Shown here in pieces: positions 41,918 to 50,661 of a DNA stretch of 64,000 nucleotides. The translations under genes and the position numbers were made by a program. Source of the stretch: Bradyrhizobium betae (GTDB taxonomy: Bacteria > Pseudomonadota > Alphaproteobacteria > Rhizobiales > Xanthobacteraceae); NCBI RefSeq assembly GCF_008932115.1, contig NZ_CP044543.1:1178001-1242000 (forward strand). Direction: 5' to 3'. The notes below the pieces were generated by a model. The model searched no databases. It had not been told where the DNA came from and saw only the letters and a program-made list of their open reading frames with translations. Every line of letters starts with the position of its first letter. The stretch's first letter is position 1.

Positions 41918-42997
41918 CTACTTCCACGGCTGCACGATGATCTTGGTGTGCGCCTCGGGATTGGCGAGGTCGGCAAAGGCCTTTGCGACGCCGTCGAGGC
42001 CGACCTCGGCGGTGACCATCGCAGCCGCATCCACCTGCCCTTCCGCGATCAGGCGCAGCGAGGCCGCGAACTCGTCCGGCGTGTAGCCGAGCACGTACTG
42101 GACGTTGAGCTCCTTCATGATGCCGAGCATGGGCTCGGTTCTGTCGGTCTCCATGCAGACGCCGACCACGACGATCCTGGCATCGCGCGGCGCGCCTTCG
42201 AACACCTGCTGCAACAGGCCCGGCACGCCGACGCATTCGAAGATGATCGCGGGCTTCAGCGCCGGCAGCATCGCCTGCAACGGCGGCCGCGCCGCCTTCT
42301 CCGCCTCCGACATCTGCGCGTGCTCGGCCCAGGTCGTATAGGGCTGCGACACCTTGGGATCGACCACGATATCGGCACCGAGCTTTGCAGCGAGCGCGCG
42401 CCGCGCCGGCGAATAGTCGGCGGCGACGATCGGATGCAGCCCCTTGATCCTGAGCGCGGCGATCACCGCCAGGCCGACCGGCCCGCAGCCGATCACGAGC
42501 GGCACTTCGCCGCCCCGGATATTGGCTTTGGCGACGGCGTGGACCCCGACCGCGAGCGGTTCGGTCAGCGCAGCATGTTCGGGCGCGAGGCCGTTCGGCA
42601 CTTCCAGCAGCAGTGCTTCACTGAGCAGCATCGCTTCGGCGTAGCCGCCGACATTCTCGTTGGAATAGCCGATGCCCTCGATGCCCTGCGGCGTCAGCAG
42701 CGCCGGCAGCGAGCAGACGCGGGTGCCGGGCTTGAGCTTGCGCACCGTGCCCGGGCCGTAGTCGACGATCTCGCAGCAGAACTCGTGGCCGAACACGACG
42801 TCGCGGGCGAGGTCCATCGGCTTGCGCCCGACCTTCTTCGACATCTCCACCATGCGGTGGGCATGCTGGCGCGCATGCAGGTCGGAGCCGCAGATGCCGC
42901 AGGCGAGCGTCCTGACCAGCACCTGGCCGGGGCCCGGCTTCGGTTCGGCGAGCCCGTCGACGACAATCTCACCGTTCCTGAATATCGCGGCGCGCAT
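41918..42997 (-). CDS. Zinc-type medium-chain alcohol dehydrogenase
   Basis: A 359-residue medium-chain dehydrogenase/reductase. Catalytic-zinc residues are in CGICGSDLHARQH and FGHEFCCEI. The Rossmann motif is VIGCGPVGLAVIAAL. The four-Cys structural zinc loop of classical alcohol dehydrogenases is not present; that stretch reads LPALLTPQGIEGIGYSN. The substrate is unknown. It is convergent with ppk2 and starts 60 bp from the stop of the EamA gene on the same strand. Confidence 0.9.
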   Translation of the reverse strand: MRAAIFRNGEIVVDGLAEPKPGPGQVLVRTLACGICGSDLHARQHAHRMVEMSKKVGRKPMDLARDVVFGHEFCCEIVDYGPGTVRKLKPGTRVCSLPALLTPQGIEGIGYSNENVGGYAEAMLLSEALLLEVPNGLAPEHAALTEPLAVGVHAVAKANIRGGEVPLVIGCGPVGLAVIAALRIKGLHPIVAADYSPARRALAAKLGADIVVDPKVSQPYTTWAEHAQMSEAEKAARPPLQAMLPALKPAIIFECVGVPGLLQQVFEGAPRDARIVVVGVCMETDRTEPMLGIMKELNVQYVLGYTPDEFAASLRLIAEGQVDAAAMVTAEVGLDGVAKAFADLANPEAHTKIIVQPWK

Positions 42998-43057
42998 CCG
43001 GCTCCTCCCCTGTTGTTGGAGCCGTTGATAGCACAGAGTGGACGCTGCGAACTTGCG

Positions 43058-43999
43058 TCAGGGGTTCGGGGAACGCTCTTCCAGCACCAGGAGCTGGGCA
43101 CGGCGGATGCGCTCGCGATGGGCGATGTAGAGACCGCTGGCGACGATGAAGGCCGCGCCAGTGACGGTCCAGACGTCGGGCAGCTCGCCGAACAGGAAGA
43201 AGCCCAGAATACTGACCCAGAGCAGCTGCGTGTAGGAGAACGGCGCCAGCACCGAGGCATCGCCGTAGCGGTAGGCGAGCACGACGATCCACTGGCCGAC
43301 GGTGGAGGCGATGCCGATCACGATGCCGAGCCCGATCGCGGTCCAGCTCGGCGTGACCCAGACGAACGGCACCATCAGGCTGAGAATTGCAACACCCGTG
43401 AGCGCCGAATAGGCCATCGTGGTGAGGACGGCTTCGCGTCCGCTCATCATGCGCGTCAGGATCAGCGCAGCGGCCCAGCAGAACGCCGAGATGATCGGGA
43501 AGAACGCAGCGACGTGAAACGCGTTCGAGCCCGGCCGCAGGATGATCAGCACGCCCATCAAGCCGATCGCGGTCGCGATCCAGCGGCGCATGCCGACCTT
43601 CTCGCTCAGGAAGATGATCGACAGCGCGGTGACGAACAGCGGCGAGACGAAGCCGGTGGCGGAGGCTTCCGCAATCGGCAGATAGCGCAGGCCGGCAATG
43701 AAGAACAGCGAGGAGCCGAGCAGCGCAGCTCCGCGCATCAGCTGCAGGCCGAGACGCTCGGTGCGCATCGCATGGAGCGGCGAGCCCGGCAGCATCACCG
43801 GCACGAACATCAGCGCGAACGTCACAAAGCGGATCCAGGTGATCTCGATCGAGGGCAGACTCGTCGACAGATATTTCGCGGTGACGTCGGAGCAACCGAG
43901 AAACACCGTCGACAGCAGCACCAGCGCGATGCCCTTGAAGGGATGATCGACGCGCGCAGGCGCACGGCGAACCTTCTGCTTCTTCTCGGGCATGGGCAT
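43058..43999 (-). CDS. EamA/DMT family transporter
   Basis: A 313-residue membrane protein of the drug/metabolite transporter superfamily, with ten hydrophobic segments in two EamA repeats. Typical sequences are LLSTVFLGCSDVTAKYL in the first helix, EASATGFVSPLFVTALSIIFLSEKV at the end of repeat one and ASVLAPFSYTQLLWVSILGFFLFGE in repeat two. Members export amino acids, purines or other metabolites; the substrate here is unknown. ATG 43999 (or 43993) is chosen. A GTG at 44110 would add a 37-residue Pro/Ala-rich N-terminus and has no better ribosome binding site. Confidence 0.85.
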   Translation of the reverse strand: MPMPEKKQKVRRAPARVDHPFKGIALVLLSTVFLGCSDVTAKYLSTSLPSIEITWIRFVTFALMFVPVMLPGSPLHAMRTERLGLQLMRGAALLGSSLFFIAGLRYLPIAEASATGFVSPLFVTALSIIFLSEKVGMRRWIATAIGLMGVLIILRPGSNAFHVAAFFPIISAFCWAAALILTRMMSGREAVLTTMAYSALTGVAILSLMVPFVWVTPSWTAIGLGIVIGIASTVGQWIVVLAYRYGDASVLAPFSYTQLLWVSILGFFLFGELPDVWTVTGAAFIVASGLYIAHRERIRRAQLLVLEERSPNP

Positions 44000-44198
44000 G
44001 GGAATACTGTCGAGCCTTGCGGCTGCGGCGGGCGGCGGGGTCACGGCTGGAACCTGGGAATAATGCGATTCGGGAACGGTCGTAAAAAACGACAAAAGCG
44101 CCGCTTTCACAACTTCCGAAAACAGGATGCCGATATGCGCTCAGGTCCGCGCGCGTCAATGCTTCATTAAGAATGCGAGCAACACGCGTTTTGCTGCA

Positions 44199-45038
44199 CT
44201 ACAGCATGGGCAGGCCACGCGGCTTCGGACCGCGCGGAAACGCCGCATCGAGCGCCGAAATCTCATCCTTCGTCAGCGCCAGATCGCCGGCCGCGGCATT
44301 CTCGCCGGCATGTTCCGCCGACGACGCCTTCGGGATCACAAACACCGTAGTCGCAGGGGTGAGGAAGCTCAGCGCGACCTGACGCTGCGTCGCGCGACGC
44401 GCCTCGGCAATACGCGCGAGCACCGCGCCGCCCTTGCTGTTGCTTGCAGGAAAATCGTCGTGACCGAACGGCGAATAGGCGACGACCGCGACATCATGCG
44501 TCTCGCACCACGGGATCACCGCATGCTCGATCGCGCGCTCCTTCAGATGGTAGAGCACCTGATTGCAGGCGATGCGGCCCTCGCCCGCGACATCGAGAAT
44601 TTCGTCGAGATCGTCGGCGTCGAAATTCGAGACGCCCCAGGATTTGATCTTGCCCGCCTTCACCAACTCCTCGAACGCGGCGACGGTGTCTTCCAGCGGA
44701 TACGAGCCGCGCCAGTGCAGCAGATAGCAGTCGAGACGATCGGTCTTCAGCCGCTTCAGCGAGCGCTCGCAGGCCGTGATGGTGCCGCGACGCGACGCAT
44801 TGCTCGGCAGCACCTTCGAGACGAGGAACACTTCATCGCGCCGTCCCGCGATCGCATCCGCGATGACGAGCTCGGCATCACCATACATCTCGGCGGTGTC
44901 GACATGCGTCATGCCGAGATCGAGCCCGCGCTGAAGCGCCGCAACCGCGCGCTTGCGATCGCCGTGGTCGAGATACCAGGTGCCCTGCCCGATCACGGAG
45001 ACGTTGGTGCCGGTCTTGCCGAAGGGGTTTGATTTCAT
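44199..45038 (-). CDS. Aldo/keto reductase
   Basis: A 279-residue NADPH-dependent TIM-barrel reductase. The catalytic tetrad is visible: Asp and Tyr in HVDTAEMYGDAE, Lys in VFLVSKVLPS and His in CYLLHWRG. The cofactor-binding end reads VFVIPKASSAEH. ATG 45038 (MKSNPFGKTG) gives the usual family start; GTG 45050 overlaps the stop of the preceding SMP-30 gene (GTGA) and would couple the two. The pair may act on a sugar, its lactone and the acid, but no importer or regulator is adjacent. Confidence 0.92.
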   Translation of the reverse strand: MKSNPFGKTGTNVSVIGQGTWYLDHGDRKRAVAALQRGLDLGMTHVDTAEMYGDAELVIADAIAGRRDEVFLVSKVLPSNASRRGTITACERSLKRLKTDRLDCYLLHWRGSYPLEDTVAAFEELVKAGKIKSWGVSNFDADDLDEILDVAGEGRIACNQVLYHLKERAIEHAVIPWCETHDVAVVAYSPFGHDDFPASNSKGGAVLARIAEARRATQRQVALSFLTPATTVFVIPKASSAEHAGENAAAGDLALTKDEISALDAAFPRGPKPRGLPML

Positions 45039-45046
45039 GTCAAAGC

Positions 45047-45946
45047 TCACAATCCGCTGATGTCCGCGACCAGCACGCTACCGGTCCCGGACTCCGTGAT
45101 ATAGAGCCGATCCTTCTTGGCGCCACCGATCGCGACATTGGTGCAGTTCGTGCCCGCGCACGACTTGATGCGCGCGATCAGTTCGCCGTTGGGCGCGAAC
45201 ACGAAGACGTGGCCGAGCGAGGCGTGGCCGACGAACAGGCGGCCGGCCGCATCCATCGCCATGCCGTCGGGACCACTGGTGCCGAACAGCGAGCAGAAGC
45301 GCCCGACCTTCGACACGCTGCCGTCCTGCATGAACGGCAGCCGCCACACCGAATTGTCGCGCGTCATCGCGACGAACAGCACGGTTTCGCTGGGATCGAG
45401 CACCAGGCCGTTCGGGCTGATGCCGGTGTCGATCAGGCAATCGAGCCGGCCGCTCTGCGTCAGCCGATACACGCGTCCGCTCGGATCGTGCAGGCCGGTC
45501 TGGCCCTGGTCGGTGAAGAAGATGTCGCCGTTGGAGGCAAGATGCAGATCGTTGCAGCCGCGGAACGATTCCGAGTTGCGCGCGGTGAGGATCGGCTTGA
45601 TGCGACCGGCCTTGGCGTCGAGCTCCATGATGCCGTGCATGTAGTCGGCGACCAGGATGCGGCCGTCAGCGGCGATCTTCAGCCCGTTCGGCCAGCCCTC
45701 ATATTCAATGACCAGCGACCACTCGCCGTCGGGCGCGATACGGAAGATGCGGCCGAATGGAATGTCGACGATATAGAGATGGCGGTCCTTGTCGAAGGAG
45801 GGTCCTTCGATGAAACTGTCGGTCGGCACACCCGGCCGGTTGGCGTCGGCCCAATCGGTCCGCTCGCTTTTGCGGCGGAACTTGTCGGGCATGGCGGAGA
45901 ATATCTTGGCTTCGATCAGGCGCGGCGGCGTTTCCAGGTACATCAT
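45047..45946 (-). CDS. SMP-30/gluconolactonase family protein
   Basis: A 299-residue beta-propeller, the second SMP-30-like protein in the window and only distantly like the one at 35025-36002. Landmarks: FIEGPSFDKDRHLYIVDIPFGRIFRI, NDLHLASNGDIFFTDQGQTGLHDPSG, ISPNGLVLDPSETVLFVAMT and SGPDGMAMDAAGRLFVGHASLG, giving the Glu, Asn and Asp metal ligands. ATG 45946 or the adjacent ATG 45943 is the start. It leads a two-gene unit with the aldo/keto reductase and probably hydrolyses a lactone. Confidence 0.88.
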   Translation of the reverse strand: MMYLETPPRLIEAKIFSAMPDKFRRKSERTDWADANRPGVPTDSFIEGPSFDKDRHLYIVDIPFGRIFRIAPDGEWSLVIEYEGWPNGLKIAADGRILVADYMHGIMELDAKAGRIKPILTARNSESFRGCNDLHLASNGDIFFTDQGQTGLHDPSGRVYRLTQSGRLDCLIDTGISPNGLVLDPSETVLFVAMTRDNSVWRLPFMQDGSVSKVGRFCSLFGTSGPDGMAMDAAGRLFVGHASLGHVFVFAPNGELIARIKSCAGTNCTNVAIGGAKKDRLYITESGTGSVLVADISGL

Positions 45947-46035
45947 TGTTGTTATGCGTGTTGAGGGGGAGAGCGCGGCACCATAGGACACAATGAGAGG
46001 CGCGTCGATTGTGCGGAGGGCATGGCGCCCCGCCC

Positions 46036-46146
46036 CCGCCGTCATTCCCCGCGAAGGCGGGGGATCCAGTACGCCGTGACCTCACCGTTTGATCACAGAT
46101 GCCTCGGCGTACTGGATCGCCCGGTCAAGCCGGGCGATGACGGCGG
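46036..46146. repeat. Large palindromic repeat, family B (copy 2)
   Basis: Outer arms CCGCCGTCAT / ATGACGGCGG; inner arms ATCCAGTACGCCG / CGGCGTACTGGAT; side hairpins CCCCGCGAAGGCGGGG and TCGCCCGGTCAAGCCGGGCGA. The plan and much sequence match 20643-20753. It fills the 229-bp gap (45947-46175) between the SMP-30 start and the nasC stop and may end the nitrate operon's transcript. Confidence 0.88.
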
Positions 46147-46175
46147 AGCGTGAGGCGACGACCCGAGAAAGTGCC

Positions 46176-48881
46176 TTACCCCGCAGCGCCCGCGACCCTC
46201 GCCTGCTTTGCCGGCGTCACCTCCGTCGTCGCGATCAGCCGCTTCAGCTCGGGAATGCAGGAGCCGCAATTGGTCCCCGCCTTGAGCTTGGCGCCGATCT
46301 CGGCGGCCGTGCGTGCGCCGGCGGCGATGGTGTCGCAGATGATGCCGCGGCCGACGCCGAAGCAGGCGCAGACGACGGGACCGGTCGAGGCTGCACCTTC
46401 GCTCGATTTGCCCGACAGCAGCATGCGACGTTGGTCGTCGGTGACGTAATCGGCCACGAACAGGCTCTTCACCACCTCCCAATCGCCGGCATCATGGGCG
46501 GGGCCGACGAACAGGCAGGTCTCGATGCGGTCGCCCGCGAACGAGGCCGCGCGATAGACGCCGCCGCCGAAGTCGCGATAGTCGGCAACGTCTTCGCCGG
46601 CGACGCTCTCGAGCCAGGCCGGCCAGCGCGACAGATCGGCATTGTCGGCGAAGAGATAACCGAAGCCGCCGGCAACCGTGACGCGGGTCCACAGCAGGTT
46701 CGGCGGCAGGTCGAGCTGTTTTCGCGACAGCGCAAAGCCGCGGAAGACGTATTCATACGGCGCAATCGCCGCCGGCGTCGCCTTCGACTCCGGCTGCCCT
46801 GAGAACGGATCGGTGAACGATGCCGCCAGCGCGCCGACGCGGCCATGCGAGGCGTTCATCGCACTCCAGTGGATCGGCGCGAACAGCATGCCGCGCTGCT
46901 GCCGGTCGCTGACGACGACCTTCAGGATGCACTGCCCGCAATCGGTGGTGATGCGGGCATAGCCATCATGGGCGATGTTGTACTTGTTGGCATCATCAGG
47001 GTGGATCTCGACGAACGGCTCGGGCAGATGCGCGCCGAGCCGCTGGCTGAGGCCAGTGCGCGTCATGGTGTGCCACTGGTCGCGGATGCGCCCGGTGTTG
47101 AGCCGCAGGGGGCGCGACGGCCCGGTTTCGCCGCGCAGCGACGGCACCTCCGGCGCGACGAAGCGGCCCTTGCCGTCATTGGTGAAGAACCCGCCGCTCG
47201 CGAAGAAGCGCTCGCCGGGCACCTCGCCTTCGCGCGCCGGCCATTGCACCGGCTTCAAGGCATCGAAGGCGTTGTCGGACAGCGAGGTCAGCGCACCGAT
47301 GTCGAAATCGCGGCTGCCGTTGTTCTCGAACGCCGAGAGCGCGGCGTGCTCGCGGAAAATGTCGGCGGCGGATTTGTAATTGAAGCTGCCCCCGAAACCG
47401 AGACGCTTTGCGGTCTCGCTCAGGATCCACCAGTCCGGCCGTGCCTCGCCCGGCGCGGGCAGGAACGAGCGCTGGCGCGAGATGCGCCGTTCGGAATTGG
47501 TGACGGTGCCCGACTTCTCGCCCCAGGCGAGCGCCGGCAGCAGCACGTGCGGACCCGCCTCGACGGTGTCGTTGGAGAGCACGTTCTCGGAGACCACGAA
47601 CAGCTCGAGCTTCTTCAAAGCCTCGCGCACGAAGTCGGCATCGGGCAGCGACACCGCCGGGTTGGTGCCCATCACCCACAGTGCCTTGACCTCGCCGCGG
47701 TCGATGGCCTCGAACAGTTGCACCGCCTTCAGCCCCTCATGGGTGGCGATGCGCGGCGCCTTCCAGAACCGTCTGACACGATCGATGTCCGGCGGCGTGA
47801 AGTTCATGTGCGCGGCAAGCTGGTTGGCGAGACCGCCGACCTCGCGGCCGCCCATCGCGTTGGGCTGGCCGGTGAGCGAGAACGGCGAAGCGCCCGGCTT
47901 GCCGATGCGCCCGGTGGCGAGATGGCAGTTCAGGATCGCGTTGACCTTGTCGGTGCCTTGCGCCGACTGGTTGACGCCCTGCGAATAGAGCGTGACCACA
48001 CGCTCCGTGTCACGGAACATCTTGAAGAAGGCCGCGACGTCCTGCTCGGTGAGGCCCGTGGCGAGCGCGGTCGCGGTAACGCTGCCGGCGATGTTGCGCG
48101 CGCGCGCCAGCGCGTCGTCGAAGCCCGAGGTGTTTTGCGCGATGTAGTCCTGATCGAGCGCGCCATTGTCGGCGAGGTGGACGAACAGGCCGGAGAACAG
48201 CGCCGTGTCGGTGCCGGGCTTGAGGCCGAGGAACAGATCGACATCGCTGGCGGTATCGGTGCGGCGCGGATCGATCACGATCATGCGCGCACCCCGCTCC
48301 TGCCGGTTCTTCACCATGCGCTGGAACAGCACGGGGTGGCACCAGGCGGCGTTCGAGCCGACGAAGACGAGGAGGTCCGCCTGGTCGAGATCCTCGTAGC
48401 AGCCGGGCACGGTATCGGCGCCGAAGGCGCGGCGATGGCCGGCGACCGAGGACGACATGCAGAGCCGCGAATTGGTATCGACATTGGCGGTGCCGACGAA
48501 GCCCTTCATGAGCTTGTTGGCGATGTAATAGTCCTCGGTCAGGAGCTGACCCGAGAGATAGAACGCGACAGCATCCGCGCCGTCACGCGCGATGATGTGC
48601 TGCATGCGGTGGGCAACGTGGTCGAGCGCATCGCTCCAGGCGACGCGCTCCAGCACGCCTTTGCAGCGGATCATCGGATAGAGCAGCCGGCTTTCCAGCC
48701 CGACGGTCTCGCCGAGCGCCGAGCCCTTCGAGCACAACCGGCCGAAATTGGCGGGATGATCGGGATCGCCCGCGATCGCGGCCCCGCCTTTTCCGTCAGG
48801 CGTTGCGAGCACGCCACAGCCGACGCCGCAATAGGGGCAGGTCGTCCTGGTGGCGCGGAGCGAGGGATCGATCACCGTCAT
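46176..48881 (-). CDS. nasC: Assimilatory nitrate reductase catalytic subunit (NasC/NasA)
   Basis: A 901-residue cytoplasmic molybdenum enzyme reducing nitrate to nitrite. N-terminal [4Fe-4S] ligands are Cys15, Cys18, Cys22 (CPYCGVGC) and Cys50 (RLCSKGS). The bis-MGD fold follows (SNAAWCHPVLFQRMVKNRQ; LTGQPNAMGGREVGG). A C-terminal BFD-like [2Fe-2S] module carries Cys pairs in VVCACFGVG and TNCGSCIPEL, which probably accept electrons from a reductase. It is the last gene of narK-bjgb-flp-nasC and starts 1 bp after the flp stop. This gene order is that of Bradyrhizobium japonicum. Confidence 0.96.
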   Translation of the reverse strand: MTVIDPSLRATRTTCPYCGVGCGVLATPDGKGGAAIAGDPDHPANFGRLCSKGSALGETVGLESRLLYPMIRCKGVLERVAWSDALDHVAHRMQHIIARDGADAVAFYLSGQLLTEDYYIANKLMKGFVGTANVDTNSRLCMSSSVAGHRRAFGADTVPGCYEDLDQADLLVFVGSNAAWCHPVLFQRMVKNRQERGARMIVIDPRRTDTASDVDLFLGLKPGTDTALFSGLFVHLADNGALDQDYIAQNTSGFDDALARARNIAGSVTATALATGLTEQDVAAFFKMFRDTERVVTLYSQGVNQSAQGTDKVNAILNCHLATGRIGKPGASPFSLTGQPNAMGGREVGGLANQLAAHMNFTPPDIDRVRRFWKAPRIATHEGLKAVQLFEAIDRGEVKALWVMGTNPAVSLPDADFVREALKKLELFVVSENVLSNDTVEAGPHVLLPALAWGEKSGTVTNSERRISRQRSFLPAPGEARPDWWILSETAKRLGFGGSFNYKSAADIFREHAALSAFENNGSRDFDIGALTSLSDNAFDALKPVQWPAREGEVPGERFFASGGFFTNDGKGRFVAPEVPSLRGETGPSRPLRLNTGRIRDQWHTMTRTGLSQRLGAHLPEPFVEIHPDDANKYNIAHDGYARITTDCGQCILKVVVSDRQQRGMLFAPIHWSAMNASHGRVGALAASFTDPFSGQPESKATPAAIAPYEYVFRGFALSRKQLDLPPNLLWTRVTVAGGFGYLFADNADLSRWPAWLESVAGEDVADYRDFGGGVYRAASFAGDRIETCLFVGPAHDAGDWEVVKSLFVADYVTDDQRRMLLSGKSSEGAASTGPVVCACFGVGRGIICDTIAAGARTAAEIGAKLKAGTNCGSCIPELKRLIATTEVTPAKQARVAGAAG

Positions 48882-48882
48882 A

Positions 48883-50100
48883 TCAAGCGGCCTTTGGCGG
48901 AAGCGCGAGCGCGCGGCCGAACATCATGTCGGTGCGGATCGCGGTGACCTTGTCGCGGTTGCGGATCAGCTCGAGATACCAGAGCGCATCGGCGGTATCG
49001 CCGATCAGCACGGCGCCGGTGAGCCGGCCGTCGGCGATGACGAGCTTCTTGTAGCTACCGCGCCGGCGATCTGACAGCACCAGGCTCTCGCTGCCCTCCC
49101 CGCCCATGAAATCGCCGGCGGAGAACACGCTGACGCCAGACACCTTCAGATTGGTCGAGACCACGCTGCCCTGATAGGCGGCCGGACGGCCGGCGAGATG
49201 CCGCGCCAGCACGCGCGCCTGCTCGTAGGCCGGTTCGACCAGGCCATAGCAGGTGCCACGATGCTCGGCGCATTCGCCGAGCGCGTAGATGTCGGGCGAA
49301 GCCGTCTGCATCTCGTCATTGACGACGATGCCGCGATTGACCGCGATGCCGGCATCCCTCGCCAGCGCGACATTGGGCCTGATGCCAGCAGCGAAGATCA
49401 CGGCATCGGCCTCGACGCGGCTGCCGTCGGCGAGCTCGACAGCTTCGACATGGCCATCGCCATGAATGCATTTCGTGCTGGCATTGAGCAGGATGCGGAT
49501 GCCCTTGCGCTCGACCAGCGTCTCGAGCAGGTCGGCGGCCGGCAGATCGAGCTGACGCTCCATCAGCCGGTCCATCAGGTGCAGCAGCGTCACCGGCGCA
49601 CCGGCCTTGGCGAGGCCGTAGGCCGCTTCCAGCCCGAGCAGGCCGCCACCGACCACCACGACACGCTTCTTGCCGGCGGCGAGCGCCAGCAGCAAATCGA
49701 CGTCGCGGGTGTCGCGGAAGGTGTGGACGCCGGCGAGATCGGCGCCGGGGACGTTGAGCCGCAACGGCGTCGAGCCGGTGGCGAGCACGAGCTTGGAATA
49801 TTCCATGCTCTCTTCGCCCTCGATCTTGAGCTCGCGGCGGCCGGTGTCGATCTCGGTGACGCGGTAGCCGTAGCGGACGGTGACGCCGCGATGGCGCCAC
49901 CAGTCCGCCGGCCGAAGCTCGATCTCGTGCGAGCCAGTCTCACCAGCCAGCACAGAGGAGAGCAGCACGCGATTGTAAGCGAGCCGCGGTTCCTCGCCGA
50001 TCACCGCGACCGCGTAGCGGCCGAGCGAGGTCTTGGCGAGCTCGTCGACCAGACGAGCGGCCGCCATACCATTGCCGACGATGACGAGCGGTTCACTCAC
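48883..50100 (-). CDS. flp: FAD-dependent NAD(P)H oxidoreductase of the nitrate operon (Flp)
   Basis: A 405-residue flavoprotein related to the N-terminal part of nitrite reductase NirB and to rubredoxin reductases. FAD site LVIVGNGMAAARLVDEL, NAD(P) site VVVVGGGLLGLEAAYGLAKAG, second FAD motif DIYALGECAEHRG. The siroheme and Fe-S domains of NirB are absent, so it is an electron-transfer protein rather than a nitrite reductase. In B. japonicum the equivalent Flp is proposed to feed electrons to NasC and the haemoglobin Bjgb. GTG 50100 is the start, 10 bp after bjgb. Confidence 0.92.
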   Translation of the reverse strand: MSEPLVIVGNGMAAARLVDELAKTSLGRYAVAVIGEEPRLAYNRVLLSSVLAGETGSHEIELRPADWWRHRGVTVRYGYRVTEIDTGRRELKIEGEESMEYSKLVLATGSTPLRLNVPGADLAGVHTFRDTRDVDLLLALAAGKKRVVVVGGGLLGLEAAYGLAKAGAPVTLLHLMDRLMERQLDLPAADLLETLVERKGIRILLNASTKCIHGDGHVEAVELADGSRVEADAVIFAAGIRPNVALARDAGIAVNRGIVVNDEMQTASPDIYALGECAEHRGTCYGLVEPAYEQARVLARHLAGRPAAYQGSVVSTNLKVSGVSVFSAGDFMGGEGSESLVLSDRRRGSYKKLVIADGRLTGAVLIGDTADALWYLELIRNRDKVTAIRTDMMFGRALALPPKAA

Positions 50101-50110
50101 AAGGCATCTC

Positions 50111-50539
50111 CTATTCAGCGGCCTGCGACTGCGCGCCGTAGGCCTCGGAAATCATGAAGCCGGACAGCACGCCGTAGGCGTCGGTCCAGGCCGTGGCGAG
50201 TTCAGGCGTCCAGGCTTCGCCAAGGCCCTTCTCCAGGGTCCACAGCAAGGTCGCGCCGACCACGGGATAGTGCTCGGCCTTGGCGCCGTAGGCGACGTGA
50301 CGCTTGGCGAGCGCGGAGGCCGCCGGAAGAATCGTCTCGAGGTTCGACAGGCCGCCAACCACGGCGACGAGCATGCCCATCAGCTTCTTGCGCTGCTCGG
50401 TCATGTCCTCGGGAAACATCGCGCGCACGGACGGCGCCACCTCGAACAGGCGGTCGTAGAACAGCACGGAGGCTGCTTCGGAAATCGGCGCGACCTTGGA
50501 AAAGCTCTGCTGGACGAGGGTGATCTGTTCGGGCGTCAT
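50111..50539 (-). CDS. bjgb: Single-domain haemoglobin (Bjgb)
   Basis: A 142-residue globin of the flavohaemoglobin-like single-domain class. The distal pocket region is LFYDRLFEVAPSVRAMFP, and the proximal heme-ligand His lies in ALAKRHVAYGAKAEHYPVVGATLLWTLEKGLG. It has no reductase domain, so an external flavoprotein must keep it reduced; the adjacent flp gene fits. The known role of the B. japonicum counterpart is detoxifying nitric oxide made during nitrate assimilation. ATG 50539 is chosen; the frame is open further upstream but without a matching globin sequence. Confidence 0.95.
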   Translation of the reverse strand: MTPEQITLVQQSFSKVAPISEAASVLFYDRLFEVAPSVRAMFPEDMTEQRKKLMGMLVAVVGGLSNLETILPAASALAKRHVAYGAKAEHYPVVGATLLWTLEKGLGEAWTPELATAWTDAYGVLSGFMISEAYGAQSQAAE

Positions 50540-50619
50540 GATGTAATCCTGTCTGTTTCGGTTTGCCTTGGTGCGCGCCGTTGCGAACAAGGTTCATGAG
50601 TCAAACGTCATCAGCGGGA

Positions 50620-50643
50620 CTTCTCCCCGCGTACGGGGAGAAG
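50620..50643. repeat. Perfect hairpin between narK and bjgb
   Basis: CTTCTCCCCG-CGTA-CGGGGAGAAG, a 10-bp perfect stem with a 4-nt loop in the 122-bp space (50540-50661) inside the operon. There is no T run, so it more likely affects mRNA processing or stability than termination. The sequence looks like a short dispersed rhizobial repeat. Confidence 0.75.
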
Positions 50644-50661
50644 CGAGTTTCATACCAAGTG

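Noticed and set aside
18508..46146. Repeats as a CRISPR array
   Set aside because: The copies are isolated, palindromic, of different families and tens of kilobases apart, with no spacer pattern.
46845..48947. 700-codon open frame opposite nasC
   Set aside because: Antisense to a nitrate reductase with complete motifs; composition is that of a GC-driven shadow.
48883..50100. Nitrite reductase large subunit (NirB)
   Set aside because: Only the flavin part is present; the siroheme and 4Fe-4S domains are missing.
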